Part shown: piece after piece, positions 16,601-22,715 of the stretch | Position numbering within the stretch: the stretch's first letter is position 1 | How the letters are laid out: each line of letters starts with the position of its first letter | Origin: a bacterium | GTDB taxonomy: Bacteria > Electryoneota > RPQS01 | DNA length: 64,000 nt | Assembly: GCA_013360195.1 (NCBI GenBank) | Contig: JABWCQ010000009.1 | Span: forward strand, 1-64,000 | Direction: 5' to 3' | Translations under genes and position numbers: made by a program | The notes under the pieces: model-generated | What the model was told of the DNA's origin: nothing | Database searches by the model: none | What the model saw: only the letters and a program-made list of their open reading frames with translations

Positions 16601-17056
16601 CGGCAGCGTTGCCGGTTGAATCGGAATCAGCTCTTCGGCCACACCGCGCCCCGCCGCTAAGATCAACTCCGGAGAGACTCCGTCGCGCTCTGCAGTCTCA
16701 ACTTTGTCCAGAAGCTGCAAGGCGTTCAGCACGCGATCCCGGATTCCCGGAATTCTCTCCGCGTATTGTCCCGCAAGCTTCTGATCCGTCGGCGCGAATG
16801 CGGTGTATTTCAGAATCGGCCATACCACTCCGAGCCCCAGCGCCGCAACCGCCGACACCGTCCACAACCCCAGCAGCACCGCGCGCGCGCCGCCGCTGAA
16901 ATGTCCCAGCGATTCCAACACCAGCACGAGCAGCGTCACGCTGACCAATGCGGCCAACGCGAACAGCGCATGACTCTTCAATGTATTGACAAGAACAGCG
17001 CGCCGTAAGCCCGCCATCCAGTTGCGTATCGTCGAGAGTACTTCTCGTGCACCCAT
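13670..17056 (-). CDS. Giant DUF4175-type membrane protein with Met/Gln/Glu-rich coiled coil
   Basis: About 1128 residues. Two or three N-terminal membrane segments (about 25-90 and 155-175) are followed by a periplasmic part with beta-sandwich-like domains (about 190-500). A very long helical region rich in Met, Gln, Glu and Lys comes next (about 520-960; for example EQMEEKRTITLEELLEHS, ETMMEMEKQRDKMLDLSMR), then a basic C-terminal tail ending YIRKYFDALSKWQ-like. This is the DUF4175 family, usually encoded beside MoxR, DUF58 and von Willebrand (Bat) genes in FCB bacteria; none of those is here. The start ATG 17054-17056 has AAGGA upstream, and the frame beyond it lacks a better site. A function in envelope complex assembly is inferred only from family context. 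Confidence 0.75.
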   Translation of the reverse strand: MGAREVLSTIRNWMAGLRRAVLVNTLKSHALFALAALVSVTLLVLVLESLGHFSGGARAVLLGLWTVSAVAALGLGVVWPILKYTAFAPTDQKLAGQYAERIPGIRDRVLNALQLLDKVETAERDGVSPELILAAGRGVAEELIPIQPATLPDKTYVKKNARYAVFTSVAAVALLIVFGGPLMSAAERVMNPNKDFSLPAAFQLTIEPGDVELVRGDSLKVVVKATGEIPQEVTITRQEKGRSADTPLTVAGENGEFTVTWSGLATTFDYWAYSGNVKSEKHTVTIQELPAVRYLTVTLTPPAYTELQPLTLEENIGDISAVVGTTARLSISSTKQLASATIEFFDISGDNLTTPRERLPLNLDGSKANGEFTVSKSGTYQIKLTDNEGRESRDAISYRINARPDEAPVISLVEPANDMEIAADIKIPLVADAADDYGFSKMTLRYFRPSPWEQMTDIPEENFERMALDYRVTEPGRCVVETMFDLTPLQLLPEDQVLLFVEVWDNDRISGPKRAKSEMRVLRFPSMAEIFEQQEQMEEKRTITLEELLEHSQDLREEVEKAVEEFKSNPEMTYERKQEINQLMEQQEQMNQVLEQVAQAIEMQQMQNQIRSLYSPEVMEKMAQIQELVEEVITPEMREAMRKLAEAMQQPTPEEMREALQNMQKMQEQFQLALDQTLNMLKQMQAEKKLDELARRLDELSKQQEQLNEKMDQNTPQNAQENAKQQEKLAEEMKKIEQEMKQLAEQMKQDQVQGQQQAQELQKEMEEEQLSEQMEQNSQSMQMCQNQSAKKQGKKQQKKMSEMAQKMQDMRQQMQQNQDLETMMEMEKQRDKMLDLSMRQEQLWQQSQNMDPNSPQMRELAEEQENLKQAMKRVQEDMTELAKKTMSVTPKLMAAMEETINQMQSACNATAERDSRSATHYRKQALASLNETLKQQNNACKQCQSQCNKPNSNSTCNKAGGMCQKQGQINQQTMSMMQNPGTLSQGQAAAMQRLAAEQEALAKSMGELAQEAAASRETTGRLDGLKEEMEEVAKDLRAQKITPETIERQNKIESKLLDFQRANREREFSPQRKSNTGIDMVRSSPRELPKKPGQDELREDLLRALDAKYTPDYEELIRKYFDALSKWQ

Positions 17057-17166
17057 AGTCGTCTGTTCCTTCAGTCGTTTACCGCGAATATCACGGTCGT
17101 TCCATAGTTCGCGGCAGCAGGGCATGTCCTCGTAAGGATGTCTTCACCTGCTCCATGCGCGAGTAT

Positions 17167-17391
17167 TTAGAATCCGCGCAACCGCATTTTATTAATGATT
17201 CTCTGTCTCTGAATACTCAGCCGAATCACAGCCATTTTCAATCTGTCTCTGACCACAGACGGCGGCAATTCGCCCGTCTGCAAATACTGATAACTTTGTA
17301 TCGAGCGGGTGAAATACCAGCCCGCGAATTTCTCCACCGCGTGACGCACAGGCCTGCGCGTCCGTGTTGCTCGTGCTCGTAGTAGTGCCAA
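17167..17391 (-). CDS. Small basic protein, hypothetical
   Basis: A 74-residue frame starting at TTG 17389-17391, with AAGGAA nine bases upstream. It lies directly after the four-helix membrane protein and before the DUF4175 gene. The sequence is Arg-rich and helical (RDRLKMAVIRLSIQRQRIINK) with one possible amphipathic stretch (WYFTRSIQSYQYLQTGELPP). I do not recognise a family. The placement between co-directional genes and the ribosome site are the only support. It could be a spurious frame. Confidence 0.4.
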   Translation of the reverse strand: MALLRARATRTRRPVRHAVEKFAGWYFTRSIQSYQYLQTGELPPSVVRDRLKMAVIRLSIQRQRIINKMRLRGF

Positions 17392-17404
17392 TGCTTGTGT
17401 TTCC

Positions 17405-17749
17405 TTATCTCGCCAAAATTGCCTGCCACAGTAATACCAATCCCACCACCGCCGCCAGCGGATGTATCAAAGCGATTCCCGCAGGCACGGGAGCCTTCAT
17501 CCGCCGCAGCGCAAACAATCCTACTCCGCCTAAAAACGTAATCAGCAAAATCAAAAAGGCCAGCATCGGCGTGGGCTTCGCCGATTGCGTCGCCTGCAAT
17601 ATCATGAACAGCATGCCTAGTGTGGCCAGTCCGCCGTGCACCCACACCCACTTCATGCGCGCAGGCAGTTTGCGTATCAGTTGCCACAGCGGCTGAAATC
17701 CGATCGCCGCCGCCAACGTCAGGAACAGTCCCGACAAAAAGAGATACAT
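17405..17749 (-). CDS. Small four-helix integral membrane protein
   Basis: A 114-residue protein with four hydrophobic segments (about 3-20, 36-53, 61-80 and 90-111) and short loops (LIRKLPARMKWVWVHGG; LRRMKAPVPAG). The HGG and HP motifs in helices 2 and 4 resemble heme- or quinone-interacting small membrane proteins, but no family can be named. It starts at ATG 17747-17749, 64 bases after the DJ-1-family gene. Confidence 0.65.
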   Translation of the reverse strand: MYLFLSGLFLTLAAAIGFQPLWQLIRKLPARMKWVWVHGGLATLGMLFMILQATQSAKPTPMLAFLILLITFLGGVGLFALRRMKAPVPAGIALIHPLAAVVGLVLLWQAILAR

Positions 17750-17813
17750 CGTCGATCTCCCTAGTTACTTCATAATTTCCACCCGGCTTTCCGGATGGTC
17801 ATTGAGTCCTTCG

Positions 17814-18479
17814 TCAGCGCGCCAGTGCTTTCAAAATCTCCCGCGCCACTCCCGCGCTCGATGGCGGATTCTGTCCGGTGATGAGCTTTCCGTCCACCAC
17901 CACCTTCTCCTGAAAGTTCTCGGCCGTCTCCACCGTCGCGCCCTGCTCGCGCAGCTTGCTCTCCAGCATGAACGGCATATATCCGTCCAGCTGCACCGCC
18001 CGCTCTTCGCTGTCCGTAAATGCGGCCAGCTTCTTACCTTCTACGAGCGCTCTTCCGTCCGAAAGTTTCACATCCACAAAGGCCGCCGGACCGTGGCACA
18101 CCGCCGAGACCACCTCGCCGCGTTCGTACAGCTCTACAATGGCTTTCTGAACGTCCGCATTCCCCGGTAAATCAAACATCGTGCCATGACCGCCGGGGAA
18201 AAAGATGGCATCCACATTGTCCAACTGAACCTCTGCAAGCTTCTTCGTGGACTGCAAAAGTTCGATTTCACGGGCAAAATTCCGCTTTGTCTCATCGTTT
18301 AGACTGCGCGGATCCACCGGCACCACGCCGCCCTGCGGACTTGCCACAATCGTCTGTGCACCTGCGTCCGCGAAAATTTGATGCGGGACGGCAAACTCTT
18401 CCAGCCACACGCCCGTCGCATGCGAATCAAACTGTGCCGTATTCGTCAACACCATCAAAATGACAATCAGTGTATCCAT
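17814..18479 (-). CDS. DJ-1/PfpI superfamily protein (Hsp31-like, class I glutamine amidotransferase fold)
   Basis: A 221-residue protein. The nucleophile elbow is VVSAVCHGPAA with Cys at about residue 128; a conserved acidic residue lies in WLEEFA (about 27), and FFPGGHGTMFDLP marks the oxyanion region. This is the large Hsp31-like branch, whose members act as glyoxalase III, deglycase-like or chaperone proteins in the cytosol. The start codon overlaps the stop of the zinc-ribbon gene (TAATG), so translation is coupled. Confidence 0.88.
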   Translation of the reverse strand: MDTLIVILMVLTNTAQFDSHATGVWLEEFAVPHQIFADAGAQTIVASPQGGVVPVDPRSLNDETKRNFAREIELLQSTKKLAEVQLDNVDAIFFPGGHGTMFDLPGNADVQKAIVELYERGEVVSAVCHGPAAFVDVKLSDGRALVEGKKLAAFTDSEERAVQLDGYMPFMLESKLREQGATVETAENFQEKVVVDGKLITGQNPPSSAGVAREILKALAR

Positions 18480-18745
18480 TAATCGAAAAGCTCCGAAAGG
18501 AAACTCTTGCGTTTATACGGCTTCTGATAGTACGGCTGTTGCTGCACCACCACTTGCGGCTGTTGATACTGCTGCTGTTGCGGCGCGCGCGCGCGATCGT
18601 CATCGCGGTCGTCGGCTGCACGCTCGATAATTTTATCCAGTTCCCCTCTGTCCAGCCAGACGCCGCGGCACTTCGGGCAATAGTCAATCTCAATCCCCTG
18701 CCGCTCGCTCATCACCAAATCCACTTTGCAACTCGGACAATCCAC
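18479..18745 (-). CDS. TFIIB-type zinc-ribbon protein with Gln-rich tail
   Basis: An 88-residue protein opening with MDCPSCKVDLVM and YCPKCRGVWLDRGELDKII. The two CPxC pairs and the C/GVWLDxGEL signature define the bacterial zf-TFIIB family. A Gln/Tyr/Pro-rich linker (about 55-75) and a basic-acidic end (KRKSFLSELFD) follow. The family's role is not established. It precedes and overlaps the DJ-1-like gene. Confidence 0.85.
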   Translation of the reverse strand: MDCPSCKVDLVMSERQGIEIDYCPKCRGVWLDRGELDKIIERAADDRDDDRARAPQQQQYQQPQVVVQQQPYYQKPYKRKSFLSELFD

Positions 18746-18790
18746 GATCTGCCTCCGCCTTTCCTTTTTCCTCTTTCCAGTTTCCTATTT

Positions 18791-19507
18791 CTACTCCACT
18801 CCCCTTGTAAGGGCGTACACCAAAACATTCGTCCCCATATCCAGTGCCGCTTTACGTTTTTCCGGAGGATCGTTGTGAATCTCTTCAGCTTCCCACCCGT
18901 CGCATAAATCGCTCTCGTAATTGTAAAAGCACACCATCACACCGTTCACGAACAGCCCGAACCCTTGCGCGGATTTTTTATCGTGCTCGTGAATCTTCGG
19001 CAGGCCATTGGGAAAGCGGGTTGTTGCTGTATAGATCGGATGGCTGAACGGCAGTTCGTACCACTCCGCGTCCGGCAAGACTCTTTTCATTTCGCGGCGG
19101 AAGCTCGCGTCCATGCCGTAATCGTCGTTGGCAAACAAAAATCCGCCTGCATTAAAATAGGCGCGCAGGTTATTCACCTCGTTTTCCGAAAACGAGATAT
19201 TGCCGTGACCGTTGATGAAGGTAATCGGGTAGCTGAACAGCTCGACCGACGACGGCTCCACGGCCCGCGGTTCGGGGTCAAAATCCACATTCGCACCCGC
19301 TTCGGCATAACGCAACAGATTACTGAGCGCCCTTCCGCCGGAGTACCAATCCCCGCCTCCGTTATATTTCATCAGCCCCACTTTCTGGGCCGTATTTGTC
19401 CCTTGCGCGAACATTGGAGAGGACACCAACACCCCCGCCAACAGCGCGTACGTCACCTTTCCCCCGCAAATCCTCCGCAGGGTCTTTGTCAAACGTTGTG
19501 TTTTCAA
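18791..19507 (-). CDS. DUF4159 exported protein
   Basis: A 238-residue protein with a long signal peptide (cleavage near SSPMFAQ, about 35). A DUF4159 domain, related to the class I amidotransferase/ThuA-like flavodoxin fold, then covers residues 42-235: VGLMKYNGGGDWYSG, ITFINGHGNISFSENEV, FLFANDDYGMDASFRREM, then FSHPIYT. Family genes commonly accompany DUF4175, MoxR and Bat genes in envelope clusters. DUF4175 is 2.5 kb downstream here on the same strand. The nucleophile of true amidotransferases is absent, so a binding or structural role is likely. Confidence 0.82.
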   Translation of the reverse strand: MKTQRLTKTLRRICGGKVTYALLAGVLVSSPMFAQGTNTAQKVGLMKYNGGGDWYSGGRALSNLLRYAEAGANVDFDPEPRAVEPSSVELFSYPITFINGHGNISFSENEVNNLRAYFNAGGFLFANDDYGMDASFRREMKRVLPDAEWYELPFSHPIYTATTRFPNGLPKIHEHDKKSAQGFGLFVNGVMVCFYNYESDLCDGWEAEEIHNDPPEKRKAALDMGTNVLVYALTRGVE

Positions 19508-19606
19508 TATCTTAAAAATACTCTAAATTCTTTCTGGCTACGTCTTAAACTCAGATAAATCAACTATGGTTGCGGGGGGTTAGAGGGCAAACCTATTACA
19601 ACGTCT

Positions 19607-19631
19607 ACTAGGTCGAGCCTCCAGGCTCGAC
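19607..19631. repeat. REP hairpin, copy 1 (right after the transposase stop)
   Basis: ACTAG, then the stem GTCGAGCC, loop TCCA and stem GGCTCGAC. The CTAG-type lead and TCCA loop are shared with copies at 20127-20151 and 20193-20217, while stem bases differ in a paired manner. Confidence 0.8.
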
Positions 19632-19636
19632 ATCTT

Positions 19637-20092
19637 TCAGGTGACTCGGTCAACCATTTCTGGTTCCGGTTTCTGATAGAATTCCTGCCAACTTGACCAT
19701 TTGTAATCTTTAAGGTCTTCAACAAGCTTTGCTCTGATTGGATTCGCGTGCATGTAGTTGAGCTTCTCAATCAGCATCTCTTTGCGAGAAATCACGACAG
19801 TCCAATATCCCTTTTGCCAGTGGAACAATTGATCCCGTGATGTAAAGGTCTTGATTCGCCGCACCAAGCTCGATATCGTCATCCCATTAACTACTCGACA
19901 AACAAAATGCACATGATCAGGCATCACAACAAAACCATACAATTTGATCTCTTCTGTTTTTCGAAAATGTTGTAAGGCATCAATAAACCTCTGCGCATGC
20001 TCGTCATTTCGAAATATCGGTTCGCGCTCTTCAATTACTGAAGTTACAAAGAACGTTTGATCGGTCTGATGACGATTCTCCGGCTTGTCCAT
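19637..20092 (-). CDS. REP-associated tyrosine transposase (RAYT, Y1/HUH family)
   Basis: About 151 residues. It carries the HUH motif in GFVVMPDHVHFVC (His 60 and His 62) and the tyrosine helix LNYMHANPIRAKLV (Tyr near 113), ending with the typical YKWSSWQEF. These single-strand DNA transposases process REP hairpins. Three such hairpins flank this copy, one directly after its stop and two upstream. Base composition is clearly more A+T-rich than neighbouring genes, which supports horizontal origin. ATG 20090-20092 is taken as the start; the frame is open further but crosses a REP copy. The protein looks intact and could be active. Confidence 0.9.
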   Translation of the reverse strand: MDKPENRHQTDQTFFVTSVIEEREPIFRNDEHAQRFIDALQHFRKTEEIKLYGFVVMPDHVHFVCRVVNGMTISSLVRRIKTFTSRDQLFHWQKGYWTVVISRKEMLIEKLNYMHANPIRAKLVEDLKDYKWSSWQEFYQKPEPEMVDRVT

Positions 20093-20126
20093 TTCTTTGA
20101 AATGCTTTTCAATCTTATTTAAATTT

Positions 20127-20151
20127 ACTAGGTCGTGCCTCCAGGCACGAC
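20127..20151. repeat. REP hairpin, copy 2 (upstream of the transposase)
   Basis: ACTAG, the stem GTCGTGCC, loop TCCA and stem GGCACGAC. It has the same orientation as copy 1, with one compensatory A-T to T-A pair change in the stem. Confidence 0.8.
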
Positions 20152-20192
20152 ACTCTGCGAACCTTCCGCTGCAACATTCCATCTCTCCAGAA

Positions 20193-20217
20193 GTCCAGCC
20201 TGGAGGCTGGACCTAGT
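20193..20217. repeat. REP hairpin, copy 3 (inverted)
   Basis: The stem GTCCAGCC, loop TGGA and stem GGCTGGAC, followed by CTAGT. It is the reverse-orientation partner of copy 2, 41 bases away, so the two form a BIME-like pair. Read on the minus strand the loop is TCCA as in the others. Confidence 0.8.
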
Positions 20218-20276
20218 GGGCGGTGGAATTTGGCGCCTTCCAGCCCGAACGCTTCTTCACGTCGCCAAGCCGACGT

Positions 20277-21014
20277 TCAGAATGACGATCTTCTGGGGAA
20301 CAGATGTGGGTGCTTCTTGAAGCATGAAATACAACTTGGTTTGTTTAGAGTACTTTGATTTGGTGCTCCACAAATGTGGCACACTCGTTCTTTGTAATCA
20401 GGATTGTTAAACTCTTTCCAAATATTGAAGCAATCGTTACAGTAAGGGCGCTCAATGTTCATTGCCAATGGCCTGCTGCATCGAATACAGAAACCGCGAT
20501 CTGCTTTTGATGTAGCTGCTGGCTTTGTGGTCGCCTTCGGCGGCTCGGTTTTTTTCTCTTCCTTTGCGACTTTCTGTACAGAAAGGGCAATGTCTTGGCT
20601 TGATCTATAAATTCGGTCAACGGCCTCACGCATCTTCTCGTAAAGTTGTCTGTCGTCCTCCTTGTTAAAGGCCACACCCAACTCTTCGTTATTGATTTGG
20701 GAGTAGTCATACAAGTTCATTGACGTTACTATCGCCTGAAACTCATTGTAATAGCACTTCGCGTGGAGATTTGGACAAAAAGACGTTCTTACCCGAGATA
20801 ATTTGCTTAGCCATTCGATCTCTGTCGGTGACAGTTCATTTTTTCCATAAATCACAACCATCTCGACCTTCATTCGGTCTTTATCTTCGATTAGAGTTTG
20901 AAGTCGAGGACCAAGTTTCAAGTATGGACTGACAAGGACAACCCGTTCTTTTGCGTCATTAATAATGTGTTCGATTCGGGCATTGATTTCACTAGTAGTT
21001 AACAATTCCGCCAT
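20277..21014 (-). CDS. Phospholipase D-like protein with paired C-terminal zinc ribbons
   Basis: A 245-residue protein. The N-terminal half is a single PLD domain: VVLVSPYLKLG, then NLHAKCYYNEFQAIVTSMNL, where His84, Lys86, Ser98 and Asn100 form the HKD-type active site. One HKD per chain implies a homodimeric nuclease or phosphodiesterase. A Lys/Thr/Pro linker (155-180) leads to two CxxC...CxxC ribbons (CIRC/CNDC and CHIC/CISC), probably nucleic-acid binding. AGGAA lies five bases before ATG 21014. The gene is A+T-rich and sits next to the RAYT/REP element, suggesting acquired DNA. A defence or repair nuclease is a reasonable guess. Confidence 0.8.
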   Translation of the reverse strand: MAELLTTSEINARIEHIINDAKERVVLVSPYLKLGPRLQTLIEDKDRMKVEMVVIYGKNELSPTEIEWLSKLSRVRTSFCPNLHAKCYYNEFQAIVTSMNLYDYSQINNEELGVAFNKEDDRQLYEKMREAVDRIYRSSQDIALSVQKVAKEEKKTEPPKATTKPAATSKADRGFCIRCSRPLAMNIERPYCNDCFNIWKEFNNPDYKERVCHICGAPNQSTLNKPSCISCFKKHPHLFPRRSSF

Positions 21015-21115
21015 TGTTCTTCCTTAGGTTAATTTACGCCTCTCCAAATTTCCCCTCCCCCTCGTAACTTCAATGCCAAAACCCCGCAATCACATATTGA
21101 ACATGTGTTTATAAA

Positions 21116-21137
21116 TTTTTAGCTTTTTTGCTAAAAA
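21116..21137. terminator. Short A/T-rich inverted repeat upstream of the PLD gene
   Basis: TTTTTAGC, loop TTTTTT, GCTAAAAA. It could end transcripts arriving from the LysE gene on the minus strand. The stem is weak in G-C, so confidence is modest. Confidence 0.35.
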
Positions 21138-21140
21138 TGC

Positions 21141-21169
21141 TTGACAAAACGCCACTGGTGTCGTATATT
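21141..21169 (+). promoter_or_regulatory. Near-consensus promoter facing into the LysE gene (antisense)
   Basis: TTGACA (21141-21146), a 17-base spacer and TATATT (21164-21169) on the plus strand. It is the same form as the promoters at 134-161 and 26965-26993. Transcription would run antisense through the LysE-family gene and could reach the plus-strand methyltransferase at 22005. Confidence 0.5.
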
Positions 21170-21189
21170 AGGCTCGAAACTTACAGCGG

Positions 21190-21831
21190 TCACGGATTCC
21201 GTTCGGTTGCCAGCTTGACCCCGAAACCGACTAAGGCCAGCCCCGCAAGACCCGATACCGCGCGCCTCAACCCCCGCCGCGAAAACACGGTCTTCGCCTG
21301 TGCCGCCGCCGCCGAGACCGCCGATAGCCAGATGATTCCCATGACGACATACAATGTCGCCAGAAACAGCGACCGCCCCAGCACCGACTGCCCGGGTGAC
21401 ACGAACTGCGGCAAAACCGCGAGATAAAAAACCGCCACCTTCGGATTCAGAATATTGTTCATGAACCCCTGAATAAACCCGCTCCGTGCGAACTTGCGTT
21501 TCCCAGCCTCCGCACTTTCGCCAAGGTCCGCCTCTGTCTCGCCCCGAAATCCAGACCACAAACTCTGTATTCCCAGCCAGATAAGATACACCGCGCCCGC
21601 CCACTTCACCACCGTGAAGGCGCGCGAAGACTGCATCAATATCAATGACAGGCCAAGTGCCGAAGCCAGCGCGTGGACGTACGTCCCGACCGCAATTCCC
21701 CAGACGGTATGCAATCCCGTTGCCCGGCCACCGCTGATGGAGTTCTTCAGCACCAGCAGCGTGTCCGGCCCAGGCGTCACGATCAAAAGCGCGGCCAAAC
21801 CCGCGAATGTCCAGAATTGTGCATCAAACAT
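21190..21831 (-). CDS. LysE/RhtB-family amino-acid exporter
   Basis: About 213 residues with six hydrophobic segments. It has the family signature near the N-terminus (LLIVTPGPDTLLVLKNS, with the conserved TPGP) and GIAVGTYVHALASALGLSL next to it. LysE/RhtB proteins export basic or hydroxylated amino acids, or homoserine lactones, across the inner membrane. ATG 21829-21831 with GGGGAG upstream is preferred over the TTG 18 bases earlier. A strong plus-strand promoter beyond its 3' end points into it. Confidence 0.88.
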   Translation of the reverse strand: MFDAQFWTFAGLAALLIVTPGPDTLLVLKNSISGGRATGLHTVWGIAVGTYVHALASALGLSLILMQSSRAFTVVKWAGAVYLIWLGIQSLWSGFRGETEADLGESAEAGKRKFARSGFIQGFMNNILNPKVAVFYLAVLPQFVSPGQSVLGRSLFLATLYVVMGIIWLSAVSAAAAQAKTVFSRRGLRRAVSGLAGLALVGFGVKLATERNP

Positions 21832-22004
21832 GTAGACGGAACTCCCCAATTTAATCCCAGAATATACGGCTCATGCCCCAAATTCGCAACGCCCGAACTC
21901 CCGAATTGTCAATTAGTTGAGCCTCGTGCCCCGCACCGCTTGCTCCCGTCTTTCCATTTCCCTATCTTGGGTAACTTCAACAGCTTCCAAAACCCCAAGA
22001 GCAC

Positions 22005-22595
22005 ATGAGCAATTACGACGATAAGCACGTTCTCGACAGCCGCATCGGCGCCGACGAAAATCTCTACGACCCCGCGCTCAAACAACGCACGCAGCGGCTG
22101 CTCAAGCTGTTCATGAACTACGCCAAGAACTATCCGCTCCGCGAACGCTGGCTCGATGTCGGAAGCGGCGAAAGCTACATGCGCGACGTGCTCCGCGATG
22201 AAACCAAACTGAACATCGAAGTCTCGGAAGTGGACCTCGATATCGAACGCTACGAGTTTCCCGACAACACGTTTCACACGCTCACGCACTTCGAAGTGCT
22301 CGAACATCTCTTCAATCCGCTCTATCACGTGCTGGAAATGAAGAGAGTTATGGCCCCCGACGGAAATTTGTTCTTAGTCACTCCGAATGACTACAGCTTG
22401 ATCTACAAAGTCGAGCACATTCTCTCGCGCAAATACCGCCCGCACTTCCACCAATTCACCGAGCGCGACCTGCGCGACCTCTTTCACAGAGCCGGCATGC
22501 GCATCGTCCACCTCGAAAAATTCTACAAATCCCCCTCCGGCACCATCGCCCGCGTCAGTAAAAACGGCTTCTTCATGCACGTCCGCAAGGACTGA
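22005..22595 (+). CDS. Class I SAM-dependent methyltransferase
   Basis: A 196-residue protein and one of only two plus-strand genes. Motif I reads WLDVGSGESYMRD (about 50), the acidic end of strand 2 is EVDLDIE (about 78), and HFEVLEHLFNPLYHVLEMKR (about 95) is the Methyltransf_11/23 region. TPNDYS and HFHQFTERDLRDLFHRAGM fit methyltransferases acting on lipids or glycans. The substrate is unknown. It is convergent with the CoA-transferase gene, and the two are separated by a strong hairpin terminator. Confidence 0.82.
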   Translation: MSNYDDKHVLDSRIGADENLYDPALKQRTQRLLKLFMNYAKNYPLRERWLDVGSGESYMRDVLRDETKLNIEVSEVDLDIERYEFPDNTFHTLTHFEVLEHLFNPLYHVLEMKRVMAPDGNLFLVTPNDYSLIYKVEHILSRKYRPHFHQFTERDLRDLFHRAGMRIVHLEKFYKSPSGTIARVSKNGFFMHVRKD

Positions 22596-22655
22596 TAGCA
22601 CTACCGACGGCCTCCGGCCGTCCTTTAGCGAGGAAGCAATTTTCGACAACACTAA

Positions 22656-22681
22656 AGCGGGCTGGATTACTCCAGCCCGCT
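22656..22681. terminator. Bidirectional terminator between convergent genes
   Basis: A perfect 11-bp stem AGCGGGCTGGA/TCCAGCCCGCT with loop TTAC. It lies between the methyltransferase stop (22595) and the CoA-transferase stop (22716). Two smaller GACGGCC-type hairpins with shared flanks (ACTACCG) bracket it at about 22603-22622 and 22688-22708. Confidence 0.8.
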
Positions 22682-22715
22682 CTCATAAACTACCGTCGGC
22701 CTCTGGCCGTCTAAC

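Noticed and set aside
17238-17687. A 149-codon minus-strand open frame overlapping the small four-helix protein
   Set aside because: It runs in another frame through a membrane protein that has clear helices. The sequence (many HEVGVGARRTGHT-like stretches) looks like an out-of-frame reading.
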